Shown here piece after piece: positions 12,164-24,836 of a stretch of DNA of 64,000 nucleotides. How positions within the stretch are numbered: position 1 is the first letter of the stretch; each line of letters opens with the position of its first letter. The stretch is from Garcia nutans. Its lineage: Eukaryota > Streptophyta > Magnoliopsida > Malpighiales > Euphorbiaceae. Location of the stretch: contig CANTUV010000033.1 of NCBI GenBank assembly GCA_947685225.1, positions 51,313,001 to 51,377,000 on the forward strand, in the 5' to 3' direction. Made by a program: the position numbers and the translations under genes. The notes beneath the pieces are model-generated. The model was not told the DNA's origin and made no database searches. It saw only the letters and a list, made by a program, of their open reading frames with translations.

Positions 12164-15100
12164 ATGATGGGAGCTGTTAACTGTGGTTGCTGCAAGGACT
12201 GCTTTTAATATCTTTAAGAAACCTTGTGTGACGGGGCTTCTGTTCGCAAGACTGCTGGTAAATTTGATTTGTATTCTAGTTCTTGAGAAAAAAGAAAAAA
12301 GAAAAGAAAACGAATGAAATATGGGTAGCACATAATGTACATTTGGTAGTCCACCTCTTCATTGCCATGGTTACAGCAAATATGTCATCTGCATCAGTAT
12401 GTATCATGGAATCTACAGAGTTCATATTTCTCCCATTGTTTTACCCTGAGCATGTGTAAACTTCTCGTGCTATTTGCTTTACAATTTAATTTAACAAGGT
12501 GAAGCAGAAGGCTTGTTTCTTTTATGACCCAGTTACATCAATCCTCTTCTTTTTATATTATCCTTTCCTTGGCAGTTTGAACGAATGAATTATAAAATTT
12601 AAATATATTCTTTTTAAGAAATCTTATTCCAGCTATTTAATATTTGATAGAAAGCATCAAGATGAGAGCACGGCGATGTTAGATTTCTTTCCTTTGACCA
12701 TTTGGTATGTAAATTAATTTTGAATTTGTTATTTAAGAAAATATATATTTATCGTTGTATTAATAATAATAAATTCGAACAGATTATAATTAAATTGACG
12801 TTGTCAATAAACGGCATCATTTATATAGATTATGTAACATTAAGGGGTAGGTCGTTAATGGCATGGCAGGATTTCCATTCAAAATGTAACGTCACCAGCT
12901 TGATGTTTCTCTTTCTCGGTGGCGCATGCCACGGTTATCGTGGACTTCTTCTCCTTCAAAATATTTAATCCTTCAGATTCTTTTTTTATATTTTATGTCA
13001 TTTTTCTCCTTCAATTATTGGAGAACAGGCACATTACATGACATGAAATGACGTGTCTTTGACAAATATTCCAGGATGGACGTCAATCTGATTCATCGTA
13101 TGGGCCCGCCATTTCTATTCATTCAAAAAAAAAAAAAATAATTAATTAAGCGGCAGTTTAACATTTCACAATGCAAGGAAATTCATTTATGAAATTGCGA
13201 AGTGCAATATATATTCTGAAAAAATTTGATAAATAAATTAATTGAAATGAGTTAAAACTTAAAATATTCAATTCCAGTCTTAAGATATTTAGGTAAAATA
13301 ACAATAATTACTCAGGTAAAAAAAATAACAATAATTACTTATAGAGCAAGTGTCTCTTAAGTTTCCTTCTCCTAAAGTTTTGAAAATGAATTTTAAGACT
13401 AGGAAAAGGCTTCATTGAATATATATTCGGTTAATGTACTAAGATTTTACATAAATAAATATCAATATTAATGTATTCATATTATTTATTTAGTAAGGGG
13501 AATTTAATACAATAAATTCAAATTATTAAGTTTATCTCAATTAAATAATAATACTCATTTCGTCTTGCTGAAATCGTCACCTTTAACTCAAACACATCTA
13601 ATAAAAAAAATTATTAAATTATTATAAAATTATTTTAAATTGGCTAAAATATATTCTATTAATTTATTAATACTATATTTTTATTTTATTAATTAAGTCA
13701 TTAATGATAGGGGCATAATTAAAAATAAAAGTAATTAATTTTTTTTAATTTTATAAAGTGATAATTTACGAGAGATATTTTTTTTTTAGAATGACAATTT
13801 CAGTAAAACAAAAAATAATAAAATAGCCGTTTGAAAATGTAAAGAGGTAGATGAATATAAACGGCAAGTATTACCAACATAAACATATGGGAGAATATGT
13901 AGATTTGGGTGTTCTTCAGTAATCGATTTCTTTCATGCTAAAAAAAAACGATTCTTGGGTGTTAGCTGTCAAGGATATTGGCTGCATATAAGATGTTTTC
14001 GGTTGCACATGTGGGCTTTTTTCCAACTATGTGTTTTGTAATCACTTTAGATTTGAGGCCACATTCATACTCTGATTCTTCTTATTTATTTTATTTGGCT
14101 GGCGCCACCCTTTATCAACAACAATGAAAAATAAAAATGAAAAAGAATGTAATGATGGTAGCGCAATTTAAGCTAATAATAAAAAGTTTTGAGTCAATAA
14201 AGAGAGCAATTTTTTTCTGCATAGAGTCTGGCAAAAGATGCATATATATATATATATATAATCATAATTGAAGCATGTCTGTATAAATAATAATAACAAT
14301 AATAATAACCACTTTTCTTTCTTAGTTTTTTACATACATGTTCTTTTTCTCTGTTAAAGGGGTCCTCTTGATCCCTGCATGGGTGATGCCAATTATGATA
14401 CCCAACTGTCACACTAAACTATTTGCTACTAAATATTTGCTCCATTTCTTTTTCTCATCCTTATCAAATGATGATCTGTAATATTTGTGATCTAGCCTCC
14501 ATTGATTTCTTTATATTTCTCCACCATTAATGTCACCAAATCTTTGTTTAGACTATTTCTTCACGTCCACTTGGCTTGCAGATTTGCTGTTTATTTTAAA
14601 CTTGAGGATTCCGTGAAAGAAAAGGTAATGAAAAATAAAAGTTGATTAAGACTCATTGTTAATTAATGTAAGAAATTAATACCACTAAATTAAAATTTAT
14701 TGTTCTTTTATTATCAAATTTCTTGTGTACTTATTCATTTCAGTTAAATTTAAGTAACTCAAGTCGATATAATTAACTTTTAGCAAGATGGATCCATAAT
14801 AACAATAATAATAAGTAATTTCCTAATGATGCAGAAAGTTAAACTTTAAAATCTAAATCTTAAATTAACCCTCTATTGATATGTTTAAACATTTTATTAT
14901 TAAGGAAAAATTTGATTCAAATAAGCACATAATCAATTAATTCGTCAAAAAATAAAAAGAAATTGATAAGCGAATCATCATCTCCTCCACGACCACTATA
15001 ATACTATTTCATCAGTTTGACTATTTTCATTTGCGTTAAGATTGAAATCAAAGAATTAATTATTAAGTGGATTGCTAGAAAATTAATTAATACATCGGAA

Positions 15101-15607
15101 AGTAGCGCAAAATTTTGAATTATGAGAGAGATAATATAACATTCTTTAGTGTCAAATGCGTAGAGAGAAAGGAAATAAACTAAATTAGATGCTTAACCTT
15201 GTAATGTCAACTAAGGCTATGCTTAAGCATCTTTGAACATTATTAACAATAAAAAAAACAATAATCTTCTAATACGGAAAATAAAATAGTAAAAAATAAT
15301 TAAAATAAATAGAAAACTTTTGTCAATAACTTGAAAAAGCCTTTTAGATATTTGGGAGGTGCCCCTTTTCTTTCAAAGTTTTGTTACTGTTCTTGACATG
15401 TCATCCTCCATGCATAAACCATTGATATGTTTAAAATCTAAATCTTATTTTTATTTTTATTTTTTCTGGAAAAGGCAACTTGCTTTTTTTTTTTTCCATT
15501 GATTAATATTTCCTCATAAAAAAAAGCCAACAGCCATGTCTAGTTCAGTAGTTACATATAAGAGTGGTAGTTATATAGTTCCCTTGGAAAAAATAGTGGA
15601 TGAGAGA
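12164..15607. other. IPCS 3' region and AT-rich intergenic DNA
   Basis: The first 400-500 bases are probably 3' UTR and terminator of the IPCS gene (T-rich, AATGAATTATAA near 12583). The rest is AT-rich with no credible gene. A (AT)n microsatellite lies at 14240-14261. Short ORFs near 12702-12968 and 14194-14412 are low complexity and unsupported. Confidence 0.6.
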
Positions 15608-15850
15608 TAGCATTAAGTATTTCAGATCAAATATGATAATAATATAATTTTTATAATAATTTAGATAATTCTCACCTTATGATTTAATTTTTAATATTGA
15701 ATTAGTTTCAAGTTTATTTTCTCGATATGGTATCAGAGCTGTCAATTCAATCTTTCAATATTAGGTCACCCACGAATATTCAGTCATATAAACTTCACGC
15801 TATAGATATTTAATTCTAGACGTGAGGGGTATATTAAGTATTATATACTT
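15608..15850 (+). mobile_element. TRIM-type mini-retrotransposon remnant
   Basis: A perfect primer-binding site, TGGTATCAGAGC (15728-15739, complementary to the 3' end of initiator tRNA-Met), is preceded by an LTR-like sequence of about 115 bp beginning near CATTAAGTATT (15611). About 85 bp after the PBS comes a polypurine tract, GTGAGGGG (15822-15829), followed by TATATTAAGTATT, which resembles the start of the 5' LTR. An internal region of about 100 bp with only PBS and PPT is the hallmark of a terminal-repeat retrotransposon in miniature. The 3' LTR is diverged or truncated and merges into a foldback repeat. Confidence 0.65.
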
Positions 15851-15965
15851 AATGGTAATTTAATAAAATAATTACAAAATAAATTATTATATAATTTTTT
15901 TACACAATAATTAAGAAAATTATATAATAATTTATTTTATATAATTATTTTACTAAATTACCATT
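15851..15965. repeat. AT-rich foldback (inverted) repeat
   Basis: The segment starts AATGGTAATTTAATAAAATAA and ends in its near inverse, TTATTTTACTAAATTACCATT. It forms an imperfect stem of about 50 bp with a small loop around 15903-15915. It directly abuts the presumed 3' LTR of the TRIM element. Probably a small MITE or an inverted duplication. Confidence 0.6.
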
Positions 15966-17800
15966 ATCATTTAATTTATTACCCATTAGAAATTATAGAA
16001 ACTTAAAAAATTAAAGCTTTAAATTTAATTTTTTTTAAAATTATAGAGTGGTAAATTTGATATAAAGGTATAAATAATTCTGATTTTTGTAAAATAATAA
16101 TTATTTACAAATAAAATTTATCAATTTAAAGTGACTTTTATTTATAAATAGAGGAAGTATTTCTATGAAAAAATATAAATGAAAATTATTATATATATAC
16201 ACACACACACTAAAAAAGCTACAAACAATTAATAGTGGATATTCTAAAAAACCACATCTTTTTTTTATTTCTCATTTTATCCTGCTATTTTTTTTTCTTT
16301 ATTTGATATGCAATTTTGCTGCTTATTTTTTTTAGTTCGTGTCTCTATAAACCCATGTTATTATGCCATTTTTTTAAAAAAATATATGTTTTACACTTAA
16401 AATTTTAGCTTCTTAGATCTTGGAAAAATAGAAAATAAAGAGACAATTCCAATAATAATTTTCAAATTATATATAATTGAAGAATAAGCATGAGAAACAT
16501 TAATTCATTAGCAATACATAATCATATAGTTCATATATTGTATGAAGGTTTACTACTCTAATTTATATTTTATTATTTATATTTTAACTTTTAATTTAAT
16601 TTGTGAGTTATAATTTTTAGAATAGTGATTTTTAATTTATTATTATTTTTATTTTAAATTGATGATATAAATTTAATTATTTTAAAAGTAATTTATAAAT
16701 AAACAAGTTATTAATTATATTTATATTTAGAATTTTATACTATTTAATTTTATTTTTAATATATTTTTTACATATTTTTTAAGTGAAAAATAGAAAATTA
16801 AATAGTAGAGAGTGTATTTGAATATAAATAAATAAAATTTTTACCCTATTTAAATATATTTTTATTATACCATATTTTTATATTTTACTTTATTCATAGC
16901 ATTTTCAAGTAAGTTTATAGTTTTTTCATTTGGCTTAAAAAAATTTAACAAGTAGTAAATATTTTTATTTTTCTATTTAAATTACTAAAGTAAATTATTA
17001 TTTAATTTTTTTCATAATAATACAACAAAATTAAAAAGTAACATTTTGATAATTTCTTTTAATTACCAACTTTTCAAATGAATTTTAAAAAAATTATTAC
17101 ATTAGACATATCTTATTATAAATATTTTTAACGCGCGCATGAAATTTTTAAATATATTTCAAGTAAAATTTTATATTTAAATTTGGTGATAGTTTAAACT
17201 TATTTTTTACTGATTTTATGCATACTAAATTATGTATATGATATTTCAAAAAAAAAACACGATTTAGTTTTAATTAAAATTGCTTTTATTTTATTTTTTA
17301 AATAAATTATTACTTTTCACTTTTATATTTTATTTTTAATTTTTTATTCATGAATTTTAAATATATATTTTTAAATATATTGTTGCTAATATTTAATATA
17401 TATGTTGACATTTTATATATTATTATATATTTAATATATAAACAAATATTTTATATTTTTTATATATACAATGTATATATTACTATTTGATATATGCATT
17501 GTTGTTTATCTTTCTATTATTCATATAATAATATTAATTCCCATAATAACATGTGGGATAAGAACTAGCTCGTAAAAATTATAGTCATTATCGAATATAA
17601 GTTAGGAAACAGGATACAGTAAAAAACGGCTGTGCTTTGCAAAATAAATAATTAAAGAAAACGACCGTTAATTTTATTCATTTTTAGTTACTCTTACTCG
17701 TAGAAGTTAGACCCACCCAACAAAACCCATAAGATCATTAATTTTTGAATTCTTTGCCCCCTAATAAAAAGGTCAAAAAAAAAAAATACAGAACAGAGAA
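15966..17800. other. AT-rich intergenic region
   Basis: No gene seen. A compound microsatellite of (AT)n followed by (AC)n occurs at about 16190-16210. The last 200 bases (from about 17800) become less AT-biased and are probably the BSK promoter and leader. Confidence 0.6.
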
Positions 17801-18019
17801 TGATTAGAGATTGCTAAAAAAGCAGAAAAGCAGAGAAAAAGGCCCTTTTTGCTTATCACCTGAAGTTGTTTCATTGTATTGAAGCCTTTGGATCGGCTAA
17901 GTTCTGATTCTTGATTTACTCTCAGATTGAAATTGGAATTGATTTGACTAAATATACTTTTTTTTACAGGGCAGAAATTCAGATTCTTTAATCCAATTAT
18001 TTTTTACCTGTCTTCATCA

Positions 18020-20921
18020 ATGGGAGCTCGGTGCTCCAAATTCTCTCTCTGCTGGTTTCACTGTCATCTAAAATCATCTGTTCTTGAATCCTCTGATCAA
18101 GGTAAATATCTTTCTTTGCTTTTCTTTTAAGCTATGGTCTGTGATGTTGTTGTAAATATGGATTTATGAGATTTAGCATTTTTATAATTTTTAAATGCAG
18201 AAAACGGTGGCAAAAATGATAGAAACGTATGGCCGAGTTTCACCGAGTTTAGCTTTGAGCAATTAAAAGCGGCCACGTCTGGTTTTTCTTCAGATAATAT
18301 AGTATCGGAGCACGGTGAAAAAGCTCCCAACGTTGTTTTCAAAGGGAAGCTGGATAATGACCGATGGATCGCTGTTAAGCGCTTTAACAGACTGGCTTGG
18401 CCGGACTCTCGTCAATTCCTTGTCCGTTTTTTCTTCTTCTTCTTCTTTTTTTTTTGGGAGGGGGTGGGGGGTTGACATTTTGTCAGGGGTTTAATTTTAA
18501 CTTAATGGGTCAATTTGAATGTGATTCAGGAGGAAGCGAGATCAGTCGGGAGTTTGAGAAGTGAGCGATTAGCGAATTTGATTGGATGTTGCTGTGAAGG
18601 CGATGAGAGATTGCTTGTTGCGGAGTTCATGCCGCATGAAACGCTTGCTAGGCATCTATTTCACTGTGAGTTTTTCCTATTTTTAACTCATGTTTTTTCT
18701 AAAGAAAATCAAAGAAATGAGTCGTTAGAATTCTTTCAAATTCTAGATTTTCAATTGCTAATAGGATGAATAAGTGCAGGGGAGAACCAGCCTATGAAAT
18801 GGGCAATGAGATTGAGGGTAGCTTTGTATTTGGCACAAGCTCTGGAATACTGTAGCAGCAAAGGAAGGGCATTGTATCATGATCTTAATGCCTACAGAAT
18901 CTTATTTGATCAGGTAAAATTATTCCTTTTTTTTTTCTCCCTTTTTTTCTTTCTTTCTTGGCTACAATTGGATATTGGATTTCGAGACCTCACTATCACT
19001 GGAAAGCCACTTTAGTATCACCGAGCTAAAAGCTAATTGGTAAATCCCCTTTCATCAGGAAGCATTTTCTGTTTTGTTGGATTTGGCTCATAATTTTCAG
19101 TATTGGCAATTGACAGGATGGTAATCCTAGGCTATCTTGCTTTGGACTAATGAAGAATAGCCGAGATGGCAAAAGTTATAGCACTAATTTGGCTTTCACC
19201 CCTCCAGAGTACTTGAGAACAGGTAAATAAGTTGCATCTAGATCCGGCATATTCGTAGTAGATATCAATAATCGATTAGTTCTTTGCAATTCATGCAAGA
19301 GAATAATCTCTATCACTTTGCAGGTAGAGTGACTCCAGAGAGCGTAGTGTATAGCTTTGGAACCCTCCTGTTAGATCTTCTCAGCGGTAAACATATTCCT
19401 CCAAGCCATGTAAGTTTCTTCTACCCTGGATCCACTTAGATCGGTCTTTCCTAATTTTGAAAAAATTTTCGGATGAGTAATGCTTGTCAGTATGAGATGT
19501 AATGGCAACCATTGAATTTTTTCGCTCAGTGGTATTTGAGTCCTGCATTGATATTGGCAGTTGTAATTTCAGTTGGAGCCCGAATAATTATATTAAAAAA
19601 ATGTGTTGAAAAAGTTGCCATTTTGATATAATTGGCTGCTGGATTTAAATTGTTCTCATTGATCTTCTCTCATTTAAGCTTCAACTATGAGGATTTACTC
19701 TACAGTTATCATGCTTTTAGGCACTTGACCTGATTCGTGGCAAGAATTTCCTCATGTTGATGGATTCTGCTCTGGAGGGTCATTTTTCGAAAGAAGATGG
19801 AACTGAAGTAGTTCGATTAGCTTCCCGTTGTTTACAATATGAAGCTCGTGAGAGACCAAATGCCAAATCCCTCGTCACTTCACTTGTGTCACTTCAGAAA
19901 GAAGCAGAGGTAGATACCATAGTTAATCGAATTAACTCTGAGTTGGATTTTGTTAGCAAGTTTATTTTTTTTTTGGGCTACATAATTTCTCATCAAATGA
20001 AGCTCAAGCAGGTGCTATCTTACGTTTTGTTGGGTATCCCACATGAAACTTCATCGTCAACTCAGCAATTATCTTTAACTCCTTTTGGTGAAGCTTGTTT
20101 GAGAGTGGATCTTACTGCCATACATGAAATCCTGGAAAAGATTGGATACAAGGATGATGAAGGGATTGCAAATGAGGTTTGATTTTATGACTTAACTCAT
20201 TTTTTTTAATCGCATAATCAGCAAAAATCCACGTTTGACATTGGCCGAAGCATGTTTATTGCCTGTAAAATTAATAAATGAAAGGGTTCTGTCTCTGAAT
20301 CTTAGAATTTCAGCTTATGAAACCAGATTCACATTATGTTTCTTCGCTTCATTGTATTCTGTTTCATCTTGAATTGCAGCTTTCTTTTCAAATGTGGACC
20401 AGTCAGATGCAGGAGACATTGAATTCAAAGAAGCATGGAGATACTGCTTTTCGAGCCAAGGATTTTGCAACTGCCATTGATTGCTATACACAAGTGAGGA
20501 TTCATTCCCTTTTTTAACTTTGACCTAGCATATTCCAGGTTTCTTTCCATTCGTATTTCTTGTTATTCAGAAAAATGGATAATCTACATTGCAGCTGCAT
20601 ACTCGTGTTATAATCATAAATGAACAATTTCATGCTGGTTTGTGAGAAGAGCTAAGCTTTCCTTATCGTCTTCTGCAGTTCATTGATGGTGGAACCATGG
20701 TGTCGCCTACAGTGTATGCTCGCCGCTGCTTATCGTATTTGATGAGCGACATGCCACAAGAAGCACTTGGAGATGCTATGCAAGCCCAAGTGATATCTCC
20801 TGAGTGGCCGACTGCCTCGTACCTTCAAGCTGCTTGTCTCTTCAGCCTTGGAATGGAGACAGACGCACAAGAAACACTCAAAGATGGCGCAAAATTAGAA
20901 GCGAAAAGGAACAAAAGCTGA
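18020..20921 (+). CDS. BSK5: Brassinosteroid-signalling kinase, BSK5-like, 10 exons
   Basis: Receptor-like cytoplasmic kinase (RLCK-XII) that works at the plasma membrane downstream of receptor kinases such as BRI1 or immune receptors. Exons: 18020-18101, 18201-18421, 18530-18665, 18780-18913, 19117-19222, 19324-19409, 19721-19909, 20012-20176, 20380-20493, 20679-20921. They stay in frame and give 491 residues, the normal family length. The N-terminus MGARCSKFS carries the Gly2 N-myristoylation signal and Cys5 for acylation; together with LKSSVLES it points to BSK5 rather than BSK1 or BSK3. The kinase domain (about 55-315) keeps Lys87 in IAVKRF but has HDLNAYR in place of HRD and SCFGLM in place of DFG, as is normal in this weakly active or pseudokinase family. 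The C-terminal ~110 residues (from about 380) form the TPR region (SKKHGDTAFRAKDFATAIDCY). The gene looks intact. Confidence 0.95.
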
Positions 20922-21423
20922 AAGTGTATAGGTTTCTTTCTCTTTTTTTTTCCCCTTTTTCTTTTTGTTAGCTTTATTTTCTTTTTAATTTTGTGTAGGT
21001 TATTTATTGTATGTAGTCCTGTTTTTAACTACCTTATTTTGTGCTTTTGTCAACATCACGGGATTGAGAGCTTCAGTAATTGTTGGTTTGTGTTGATAGA
21101 TCACATTTAAGCTGTGAATCTTATTCTGTTGAATGAGTAGTTGATAGAGTTGTTATCTGACATCACATTCTATTTTTGGATGGAAAAGGTATTATTCTGC
21201 AAACCATTACTTCAAGGTCAAGATACTTATCAATTATCATGCATCACTCAAATAAAATTGCCAGGACCATGAATGAATGAAGTAATAAAAAAAAAAAAAA
21301 AAAAAAACAGGTCTTCCTGTCAAGAACTATTCATAGTCTACATCCTAATGGAAAATTGAAAATTTCCCGTAAAGCAAATATTGGATGTTTCTGTTAACAG
21401 CATAATCATCTCTCCATATACAG
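20922..21423. other. BSK 3' UTR and spacer
   Basis: T-rich sequence following the BSK stop, likely 3' UTR. A long poly-A run lies at about 21288-21307. No gene is seen. Confidence 0.5.
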
Positions 21424-22345
21424 TGGCGGAACAATAAATAAAATGAAGGAGACAAATTTTTTAAAAAAAAATTATAGGCAGTGAAAATAAAAATATATAT
21501 TTAATATTATAGTAAAATTTATATTTTTATTATAAATTTTTATTACAAATTTCTATTATTTATTGAATTTTAAAATTTTATTAAATTTTATATATATATA
21601 TATATATTTATTTTAATTTTTTGATCTATTAATTTATTTATAGTATTTTATTAAATACTATTTCAAATGATAATATTAATTTTATTCAAATTATAATTAA
21701 TTAATAAAATTTTAGTATTAATTAAATATTTAATTATAAAATCTTAAATACTCACTAATTAAAATAAAATAAAATATATATAATAAAATATTAATATATA
21801 TATATATAATACTATATCTATATAAATACTTAATCACAAAACTCTAAATATTCACTAATTAAAAAAATACATATAATAAAAAAATCAATATGTATACAAA
21901 ATACTATAAAATTTTATAAAAATAATATATATATACACATAATCTTAAAAATTCTTAATACTCACTAATTAATAAAAATATATGATGAAAAAAGCTAATA
22001 TATATATAATACTATACATATATATATATATAAATACCAACTTACAAACCTCTAAATATCCACTAATGTTCACTAATTCAAAAATATATATATGGTAAAA
22101 AAATTAATATGTATACAAAATACTATCTATATAAAATTTTTATATATTTTTAAAAATACTATAGATAAAATAATATTAAAATTTTGTAAAAATACTATAT
22201 ATAAAAATACTTAATTATAAAACTCTAAATGTCCAATAATCAAAAAATATATAAGATATATTAAAAAATATATATGTGTACCCAATAAACTCTAAATATA
22301 TATGATATATTAAAAAATATATATTTGTACCCCACCCCCCCGCGT
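21424..22345. repeat. AT-rich degenerate tandem array in a repeat element
   Basis: A unit of about 105-110 bp recurs at least five times, marked by AAACTCTAAATATTCACTAATT-like starts near 21745, 21839, 21950, 22055 and 22218, each followed by a TAATATGTATACAAAATACTAT-like tail. The array is preceded by CAGTGGCGGAAC (21421-21432) and followed by CCCACCCCCCCGCGTCCG (22330-22347). GTGGCGGA and GCGTCCG borders of this sort often mark old plant transposable elements. No coding sequence. Confidence 0.55.
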
Positions 22346-22705
22346 CCGTATATCAGTAAGCAATAGGAAAAGAAGACATAGCATGAGACGAACGGCAAAG
22401 TACAAAAAAAAAGGGTTCAAAATCCAACATCCAAGTAAATAAAAGTGAAAGTAATTTTGAAGGCAAGCAAAGCTCGGATAATGGCAAGCTCGCATATATA
22501 GATATGATGAGTTCTATAACATTTGTATGAATGAAGTAAAACAAGGATGTATGAAGTAGTTTTTTAATCAATAACATAGCAACAGCCTGGTTGTCTATGA
22601 TAATTCAATCTTCTCTTTTGATTATCTTCTTCTTCTATTTATGGACATATAACTTGGAAATAGGCGGAGTGGATTTCAACTTTGTCTTGAGAGGTCTTTT
22701 ACAGT

Positions 22706-24836
22706 TTATGAGGATGAAACATTAAAGTGAAAGAGCCATGATATGACGAATGCAAATACCATGCAAGCAAGTAGAAAGTTCAGAAAGCGATGGCCATGCC
22801 AGAACCTTCGGGTTTCAGAATGTGGCACCGATGCTGAGACTGCAGTCACTGTCATCACATTGTTAGGCTCATTCGACTGCTCTATCGTCTCAGGTTCATT
22901 TACTCCATTGACATTGCGAGCAATGGAATGACAAATCTCACAAGTCCTAATAAATATCAAGCACAATAAACAAATACAAAAGAGAAATAAGTCCTAGAGC
23001 ATAAATACGACAAGTTTTTCTTGATGAAAGGAATAAATAATTATAACATTTCTAACATTTTGGAGTTCAAAAGAGAGATCAACAACAAATTAACAGTCAG
23101 AAATGAGAATCCATATTTGACTTGGAGCAAGGATGTTAGGTAAAAGAAGGGTTTGTTTGATACACATGAATTTCACAAAATTTTGTAAAAATTGATTCAA
23201 ATACTTCCATATGAAATGTTTCGTACTAATATTTTACTCTTAGAAGTACAATTTTATGGAAGTCAACATAATCAAACGAAATCCTGCCTTTTGTAAATGA
23301 ATGTTTTGCTTCAAATTCCTTCGTGCCAAACAAAGAGAGTAAATTACAAAAAGAAAATACGGGTCAAACATGTCAATGCAACAGATAAATATTTAAATAT
23401 CTACAAGAACACCATAATGCTACAGTTATAAATTCAAAAACATGAGCCACAACCACAAAGAATTTGGAAAAAAGTCAAGGGTTGGAATATATATTGATAC
23501 TATAGCACATAGTACTTTGTATACAATGTTGTCTTCAACATCAGCATTAGAATAGCAAATTCTGAATCTTACGACGGCACATTCCCCATGTGTAATTTTC
23601 ATACTTTAAACATGATGAAAAGATTTTCCATATAGGAAGAAGAAAAAGATTAAATGCAAGTTCCTCACCACTCCTACTAAAGCCATGCATTTTTTTTTTC
23701 CTTAAACCAACAAGGAAAGAATTGAACAGTGTGGACTTAGCTATATTCGGTTTTCAAATAAAAACTTGCCCCACCAGATCACTTGACAGCATCTAATAAC
23801 AATCACGATGCTCATACTTCTAGCCATTTTCAGCATCTCATGATGCTCATACTTAAACAAATCAAAGTATCAAATTTGTCATTTGCCATTAATCGTGTCA
23901 GATTAAAAGCAACAGTCACTCAGTCAGGATCAGGAATATGTATTTAGCAAATTATCAAAAATATCAAGAAAAAAGTTGTATAAAGACGAAGGAGAATCAC
24001 AAAAGAGCAACCCAGAGAGATTCCTAAACCTGTAATAAAGGACAGACAAACTGACATAGCATTGTCGGTGCAATTAATCAAATATCACTTTTTTTTTATC
24101 AGCTTGTTAAAGAAACCATTAGTTCCCTTTATATTATAAAGTAATCACAGTTCCTAATCTTCCTTGTTAAGATTCAAATCCAAAATTAAACTATATTCTG
24201 ACATGATTAATTCTGAATGAATGACTTCTTTTGCTTCTTTACTGATTAATTAGGCATTTCTTAAAATCATTAATATACATCATTTACAACTTGCATTACC
24301 ACATGTGGAACTCACTAATTTCCAGCAAACGAACAAAATTAATTACTACGAAATAATAGTGATTTTAATTTTCGTACTTACCTGTTTCCTTTAATCTTGA
24401 ACCAAGCTTCAGCACATTGTTTATGAGCAGCAGCCAAATCATCCTTACAAGAACAACCCAATTCAATAGGAAAACCGGATTCGTGGCTATTGCTTTCCAG
24501 ACCCAAATGGCAAATCCTACAATCTCTTTCTCCCTCTACCTTAACCAAGTGCACCTTTATCTCACGTACCCCATTTTCGATCTCCACCTCTACAGAACAA
24601 CCAGACACCGAAGATAACCTCCTAGAACCTAAAACTACGTCGTCTAGAATTTCAGGATCAGATACACAAGCGAATTCGAAATTGTAATCGTCGTAGGAGC
24701 CACCTGCGGTCGAGTAGAACTGAGAGTAGCAAGACCCATCTTCTGCATCAGAATAACTGGTGCCATCGCTTCCTGCGATGGAGCGGCGGTGGCTCCCCTG
24801 CTCTAAATCGATATGAGGCATTTCAAGAACAGACAT
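22706..24836 (-). CDS. RINGv (RING-CH) membrane-anchored E3 ubiquitin ligase, 2 exons
   Basis: Predicted E3 ligase. Exon 1 is 24382-24836 and exon 2 is 22706-22946, separated by a 1.43 kb intron; the join falls within Arg152 and gives 231 residues. The RINGv C4HC3 zinc-binding set is complete: Cys106, Cys109, Cys128, Cys130, His138, Cys141, Cys154, Cys157, with the diagnostic Trp in AEAWFKIKGNRTCEIC. The long intron splits the domain just before the last cysteine pair. Residues 206-226 (FLNFLLACMVFAFVISWLFHF) form one C-terminal membrane anchor, so the RING should face the cytosol. The acidic, Ser-rich N-terminus (1-90) looks disordered. MARCH-like plant proteins of this layout ubiquitinate membrane cargo; the substrate cannot be inferred here. 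The start ATG at 24836 has no competing upstream ATG in frame. Confidence 0.9.

Noticed and set aside
11978..12331. 117-codon minus-strand ORF
   Set aside because: Antisense shadow of the last IPCS exons and 3' UTR.
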